26,991 nucleotides of DNA. Origin: Candidatus Bipolaricaulota bacterium. Its GTDB lineage: Bacteria; Bipolaricaulota; Bipolaricaulia; Bipolaricaulales; Bipolaricaulaceae. The DNA lies in assembly GCA_025060555.1 (NCBI GenBank), contig JANXBC010000010.1, positions 1 through 26,991 of the forward strand. Direction: 5' to 3'. Position numbers and translations under genes: made by a program. Under the pieces are notes generated by a model. The model saw nothing but the letters and a program-made list of their open reading frames with translations, was not told where the DNA came from and made no database searches. Positions 23,392-26,991 of the stretch are shown here, piece by piece (the first letter of the stretch is position 1; the number at the start of each line of letters is the position of its first letter).

Positions 23392-24380
23392 GGCAAGCCA
23401 CCATCGTTCTCGTGCTTTGCCTCATTCCCATCCTGATCCTCTTTGGTTCGCTTCTCCTTGGCCGGCTGAACCTTGGGTTCCGCGAGGTTTGGGCCAGTTT
23501 ATTCGGCGGAGAAGTTCGGGAGACCGTACGGGCGTTGGTGTTGCGGGTGCGGTTGCCGAGGCTTGTGGCTGCGGCGGTGGTGGGGGCGAACCTCGCTGTT
23601 TCTGGAGCGGCGTTCCAAGGTGTTTTTCGCAATCCCCTTGTGGAGTCGCGGATTCTGGGGGTGAGCGCGGGAGCCGGCCTAGGAGCAGCGTTGGCGATGG
23701 TAGCCAGGGCCGGTCCCGCTGGAATCCAGGTGTTCTCTTTTGCGGGAGGGCTTCTCGCAGCCGCTTTGGCCATCCTCCTTGCCTCGGCCTTCGGCGGCGG
23801 CATCCTCGTCCTCGTCCTCTCCGGCGTCCTCGTGAGTTCCTTTTTTTCCTCCCTGGTGAGTCTGGTCAAGTACTTTGCCGATCCATATGTGCAACTTCCA
23901 GGAATTACGTTTTGGCTCATGGGCGGACTTTCCGCTGTGCGGTGGGCCGAGGTTTTGCCGCTTGTGGTTGTGAGCGCGGTGGGTTTAGGCGGACTTTTCC
24001 TTTTGCGCTGGCGGTTGAACATCCTCACTTTAAGCGAGGCCGAAGCCCAAGCTTTGGGGCTCCCTGTGCGAAGGCTTCGCTTTCTCCTCGTGACGCTGGG
24101 GACTTTGCTCACCGCCGCCGCCGTCTCGGTAAGCGGGGTGGTGGGTTGGGTGGGATTGATCGTGCCCCACGCAGCCCGTGCCCTGGTCGGCCCAGATCAC
24201 CTCTTCCTTCTTCCGGCCTCTGCCGGATTGGGCGCCGCTGTCCTGCTCCTTTTCGACGACATCGCCCGCACCGCCCTTCCCACCGAGATCCCCCTGGATA
24301 TCCTCACCGGCCTCATCGGCGTACCGGTGTTCTTCGCGCTATTTATGCGTCAGATCCGCAAAGGCGCAGGCTGGCGATGA
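23346..24380 (+). CDS. FecCD-family ABC importer permease
   Basis: The 344-residue protein has a short basic N-terminus and about nine to ten hydrophobic helices. It shows FecCD family motifs: LRLPRLVAAAVVGANLAVSGAAFQGVFRNPL in the early part (split by helices), GVSAGAGLGAALA, and VGLIVPHAARALVGPDH in the cytoplasmic coupling region. PTEIPLDILTGLIGVPVFFALF is near the C-terminus. It forms the transmembrane channel, probably as a homodimer since only one permease gene is present. The ATG at 23346 overlaps the binding-protein gene by 46 bases and has only a weak ribosome site; translation is likely coupled. Confidence 0.93.
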   Translation: MRTILGRTERASGRVRQATIVLVLCLIPILILFGSLLLGRLNLGFREVWASLFGGEVRETVRALVLRVRLPRLVAAAVVGANLAVSGAAFQGVFRNPLVESRILGVSAGAGLGAALAMVARAGPAGIQVFSFAGGLLAAALAILLASAFGGGILVLVLSGVLVSSFFSSLVSLVKYFADPYVQLPGITFWLMGGLSAVRWAEVLPLVVVSAVGLGGLFLLRWRLNILTLSEAEAQALGLPVRRLRFLLVTLGTLLTAAAVSVSGVVGWVGLIVPHAARALVGPDHLFLLPASAGLGAAVLLLFDDIARTALPTEIPLDILTGLIGVPVFFALFMRQIRKGAGWR

Positions 24381-25156
24381 GCCTCATCGGTCGCGAACTC
24401 TTCTACGCCTATGTATCCGGCCAATTCGTTCTTGTGGGGGTAAACGTGGAGGTGGAGAGAGGCGAGGTCCTCTTCCTTCTTGGCGCAAACGGCAGTGGAA
24501 AAACGACGCTTTTGGAGTGCCTTTGCGGTGTGCGAGTCCCCCAAAGGGGTGAAGTTTCCCTGGATGGGAAAAGACTTTCCTCCCTTTCCGCGCGGGAGCG
24601 GGCGAAATACATTGCCTATGTTCCCCAATTTCCTGAGACAACGTTTGCTTACACTGTGGAGGAAATGATTCTTATGGGCCGGGCTCCCCACATCGGGCCG
24701 TTTGGCCAGCCGGGTCCCAAGGATCGCGAGAAAGTGGAAGAGGTTTTGGCTCTGATCGGCTTGGAGGCATTGCGTGGGCGGCCGGTGAACGCTTTGAGCG
24801 GCGGGGAAAAAAGGCTTGTCCTCATCGCCAGAGGGCTTGCTCAGGAGGCGCCCTATCTCCTCCTCGATGAGCCCGACGCTCACCTCGATCCAGCTAACCA
24901 ACATCGTGTGCTTTCCGTGATCTGTCGCTTAGCGAAGACTGGGCTTGGGGTAGCCGCTACCACCCATAATCCCAACTCGGCTTTGCTTTACGCCCAGCGG
25001 GTGCTCCTTCTCCGCTCAGGAAAAACACTTGCTCACGGTGACCCCCGCCAGGTGTTATTCCCGGAGGTCTTAACCGAGGCCTACGGAATCGCGTTCCAGA
25101 TCGTAGGCGATGGCTCTGGCCCTAAAGCCATCCTACCTCTGGTGGAGGCCGATTAG
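24377..25156 (+). CDS. ABC importer ATPase (FecE/BtuD class)
   Basis: This 259-residue ATPase has Walker A GANGSGKTT (36-44), the Q-loop Gln84 in YVPQ, the ABC signature LSGGEKRLV (140-148), Walker B YLLLDEPDAHLD (160-171) and the switch His197 in TTHNPN. All catalytic positions are present, so it should power the permease encoded just upstream. The start overlaps the permease stop by four bases (ATGA). The usual signature LSGGExQ has Lys-Arg in place of the final xQ. The gene ends against the convergent tatT-like gene with no intergenic base. Confidence 0.93.
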   Translation: MSLIGRELFYAYVSGQFVLVGVNVEVERGEVLFLLGANGSGKTTLLECLCGVRVPQRGEVSLDGKRLSSLSARERAKYIAYVPQFPETTFAYTVEEMILMGRAPHIGPFGQPGPKDREKVEEVLALIGLEALRGRPVNALSGGEKRLVLIARGLAQEAPYLLLDEPDAHLDPANQHRVLSVICRLAKTGLGVAATTHNPNSALLYAQRVLLLRSGKTLAHGDPRQVLFPEVLTEAYGIAFQIVGDGSGPKAILPLVEAD

Positions 25157-25960
25157 CTAGCGAAAATACTTCTCGATATTTGCCAGATACTCCGCGGCTT
25201 TTTCTTTGGCATGACGGTTCCAAAATGGCCAGTTTCCGATCGGTGCCTCCAAGACGTGCCGAAGAAGCGATTCGAAAAGAGCCCGATCATTAGCACGCAC
25301 TGCGTATTCCTTGGCGTATGCCACGTAATTTTCAAGATAGGTGGGATCAGTTTCGATCGCCTTTTCAAAATAAGTTTTCGCCTGTGATAGCTTCACCCCG
25401 AAGAGGATGCCGTAGTCGGAGAGGTTGGCCAAGAGGGTGGCATAGGCCTGGTAAGCGGACCCGCCCATGTAATCCGGAGCGAGCTCCATGGAGCGTTCGT
25501 AAATGATGCGGATCTTGGGGAGGGCGAAGAAAGCGGAGAATGGGTTCATGTTGCTGAGGAGCTGGCCCCAGCCGTGCCCGGCCCAAAGGAGGGCCCGGCC
25601 ATCGGTGCTTCCCCGCACAAATTCCTGAAAGGCCTCATTAGAAAGTTTCAGGGCTTCGTCAAGACCGGAGAGGCCCAGGGCTTGGAAGGCGTAGTCCGCG
25701 GTTTTTCTCCAACCTAACTCCTCTTCTTCCGCGGGCTTGAGTACAGCCCACTCGTACCAAAGCTGGGCCAACCGTACGAGAATTTCCCGGTCTTGCGGAG
25801 CTTCCTGCCTTGCTTGTTCGTATAACTCGATCATGCGCTCCAACACCGGAAGCTGATAGCACTCGGCATAAAGGCTCTCCGCTTGCCGTACAAGTTCACT
25901 GGGATCAGCCCAGGCCAAAACTGTGGAAAAAGTCACAACTAATAGGGTTAGCGTACGCAT
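25157..25960 (-). CDS. TatT-like TPR protein (TRAP transporter T-component family), exported
   Basis: The 267-residue protein has a signal peptide (about 1-18, ending AWA) and is otherwise helical, with TPR-like repeats. The block GHGWGQLLSNMNPFSAFFALP, then YERSMELAPDYMGGSAYQAYATLLANL and YFEKAIETDPTYLENYVAYAKEYAV, matches what I know of the TatT family. TatT is a periplasmic trimeric TPR protein first described in Treponema that partners a TRAP substrate-binding protein. No TRAP genes are visible here; the gene faces the ABC importer instead. Start at 25960 is supported by AAAGGAG (25971-25965). No lipobox Cys is present, unlike the treponemal protein. The family call is moderately secure; its partner is unknown. 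Confidence 0.65.
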   Translation of the reverse strand: MRTLTLLVVTFSTVLAWADPSELVRQAESLYAECYQLPVLERMIELYEQARQEAPQDREILVRLAQLWYEWAVLKPAEEEELGWRKTADYAFQALGLSGLDEALKLSNEAFQEFVRGSTDGRALLWAGHGWGQLLSNMNPFSAFFALPKIRIIYERSMELAPDYMGGSAYQAYATLLANLSDYGILFGVKLSQAKTYFEKAIETDPTYLENYVAYAKEYAVRANDRALFESLLRHVLEAPIGNWPFWNRHAKEKAAEYLANIEKYFR

Positions 25961-25964
25961 CGGT

Positions 25965-25992
25965 CTCCTTTCCCCAAAAAGTAGGCTATATA
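25965..25992 (-). promoter_or_regulatory. Ribosome site and possible -10 element of the TatT-like gene
   Basis: AAAGGAG (25971-25965) lies four bases before the ATG at 25960. A TATATA (25992-25987) upstream could be the -10; a matching -35 is not convincing. This gene, unlike nadE and padR, has a normal leader. Confidence 0.35.
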
Positions 25993-26113
25993 TCCAGCTA
26001 TGTGGCAATCGGGAAAATGTAGGATCGGGGCGAGCTTGAGGCGGCCGAACCCTATTCCTTCAAATACCGCACAGACAACGCGGGCCAGTTTCTTTTTCGA
26101 GACACTCCGGGAT

Positions 26114-26130
26114 ACCATCCCCAGGATGGT
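26114..26130 (+). other. Perfect 7-bp hairpin covering the proposed helicase start codon
   Basis: ACCATCC (26114-26120) and GGATGGT (26124-26130) are exact reverse complements around a CCA loop. The ATG at 26126 lies inside the right arm. If this is the true start, the hairpin would hide it in the messenger. Otherwise the element may be a boundary feature of the GC-rich region that begins here. Confidence 0.5.
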
Positions 26131-26991
26131 TGCGGTCCGTCCGGGGGCCTGTGTTTCCGGCCCGTTCTGGCCGGAGCCGGTGCGCATCCTCCAGGCCGAG
26201 GTCCGGGGGGAGCTCCTGCGCCTGGTGGCCGTGGGCGCCAAATCCCAGCGCTACTACGGCGAGTGCTGGCTCCGCCCCGAGGAGCAAGAGAAGCTCACCC
26301 CGGTCCTTCCCGCCGGGCCCACCTTCTCTGGGCAGGCCGAGGCCCTGTTTTTGGGTGTGGAGGCCCACCGCATCCGCCTCGCCCACCAGTTCGACCCCCT
26401 CCACGCCCTGCACGTTTCCCTCATCGACCCCCTGCCCCACCAGATCGACGCCGTCTACTTCCACATGCTGCCCCAGGCCCGCCTGCGCTTCCTTTTGGCC
26501 GACGACCCCGGCGCGGGCAAGACCATCATGGCCGGCCTCCTCCTCAAGGAGCTCAAGTACCGCGGCCTGGTGGAACGCGTCCTCATTGTGGTGCCCGGGC
26601 ATCTGCGGGACCAATGGCTCCGCGAGCTGCGGGAGAAGTTCGGGGAGAGCTTCCTTGCCGTGGACCGCGGCCTCCTCCGCAGTGCCTACGGCCAAAACCC
26701 CTGGCGGGAATTCCCCCAAGTCCTCACCTCCATGGACTTCGCCAAGCAGGACGACGTCCTGCAGACCCTGGCGGACGTGGAGTGGGAACTGGTGATCGTG
26801 GACGAGGCCCACAAGCTCGCGGCCTACCGCTACGGCGAGCAGACGAAGAAGACCCAGCGCTACCGCCTGGGCGAGGTCCTCTCCCGCATCAGCCACTTCC
26901 TCCTCTTCCTCACCGCCACCCCCCACCGGGGCGACCCGGAGAACTTCCGCCTCTTCCTGGACCTGCTGGCCCCGGGGATGTTCGCCACCCC
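26126..26991 (+). CDS. SNF2-family (superfamily 2) DNA helicase/translocase, 5' part only
   Basis: At least 288 residues are visible and the gene runs off the window. The N-terminus (VRPGACVSGPFWPEPVRIL) is typical of large SNF2-like proteins annotated as helicase-related. Helicase motifs follow: PLPHQIDAVY (102-111), Walker A LLADDPGAGKTIMAGLL (123-139), VLIVVPGHLRDQWLREL (152-168), the DEAH box VIVDEAHKL (223-231) and FLTATPHRGD (261-270). Relatives of about 1000 residues occur in phage-defence loci such as DISARM (DrmD) and beside methylases, but one gene fragment cannot prove that. The frame is open from 26000; ATG 26126 fits the family start best. Counted lines within it have 62-77% GC, against 53% in a line of the neighbouring gene, which suggests transfer. 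Confidence 0.8.
   Translation, partial: MVAVRPGACVSGPFWPEPVRILQAEVRGELLRLVAVGAKSQRYYGECWLRPEEQEKLTPVLPAGPTFSGQAEALFLGVEAHRIRLAHQFDPLHALHVSLIDPLPHQIDAVYFHMLPQARLRFLLADDPGAGKTIMAGLLLKELKYRGLVERVLIVVPGHLRDQWLRELREKFGESFLAVDRGLLRSAYGQNPWREFPQVLTSMDFAKQDDVLQTLADVEWELVIVDEAHKLAAYRYGEQTKKTQRYRLGEVLSRISHFLLFLTATPHRGDPENFRLFLDLLAPGMFAT

Noticed and set aside
23171..24112. Minus-strand frame of 313 codons opposite the FecCD permease
   Set aside because: The product is an Arg/Thr/Pro-rich sequence without domains. The opposite strand encodes a clear permease.
26060..26926. Long minus-strand reading frame (288 codons) across the helicase region
   Set aside because: It is antisense to the helicase with its clear Walker A and DEAH motifs. 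The predicted protein is low-complexity Gly/Glu/Leu-rich, as expected from the complement of a GC-rich gene.
1..26991. CRISPR arrays, insertion sequences, transposases or integrases
   Set aside because: No regularly spaced repeats and no transposase or integrase motifs were seen on either strand.

Overview
The window is a gene-dense bacterial segment. Its coding base composition is mostly in the mid-50s to low-60s percent GC; I counted only sample lines. Many genes overlap by 1-50 bases. Two things point to a diderm (outer-membrane) bacterium: two exported proteins read as outer-membrane beta-barrels, and a secreted protease ends in the FlgD-like Ig fold used as a sorting domain in type IX secretion. 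A deep-branching, perhaps thermophilic lineage of the Bipolaricaulota/Acetothermia type would fit, but that is only an impression. No marker in the window fixes the phylum.

Layout. Positions 1-6436 (+) hold the 3' part of a division and cell-wall (dcw) operon: end of ftsW, murG, murC, murB, ftsQ, ftsA, ftsZ. A glutamine-dependent NAD synthetase (nadE) lies convergent to ftsZ, with its stop overlapping ftsZ's stop. Positions 8257-12788 (+) form a three-gene cluster of exported proteins: a multi-domain secreted phosphodiesterase/nuclease-like enzyme, a DUF922-type metalloprotease-like protein and a lipoprotein. The first and last share a homologous domain of about 115 residues that I cannot name. 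Directly behind the cluster, on the minus strand, a strong promoter (TATAAT), a 13-bp inverted repeat with a C-rich loop and a U-rich tail look like a small RNA of about 80 nt. Its loop is complementary to the ribosome-binding sites of the first and third genes of that cluster.

On the minus strand follow trmFO, a tRNA-Ala(UGC) gene, and a tight three-gene operon (21321 down to 14658): a subtilisin-like protease with a FlgD-like C-terminal domain, a PorV-like outer-membrane barrel, and a 1274-residue outer-membrane protein with SprA-like repeats, a beta-propeller and a C-terminal barrel region. Together these look like a compact secretion/surface-attachment system analogous to type IX secretion. 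This is the most interesting system in the window.

Positions 21407-25156 (+) carry an EamA-type membrane protein whose last helix is cut off by a one-base frameshift at a G6 tract, then a PadR regulator co-transcribed with a complete FecBCD/BtuFCD-type ABC importer. A TatT-like TPR protein faces the importer. The window ends inside a much GC-richer SNF2-family helicase gene (26126 onward), which looks like the edge of an acquired, possibly defence-related, region.

Several genes (nadE, padR, perhaps the protease) have -10 elements only 5-12 bases from their start codons, which suggests leaderless or nearly leaderless transcripts. All functional statements come from motif reading; no database search was run.
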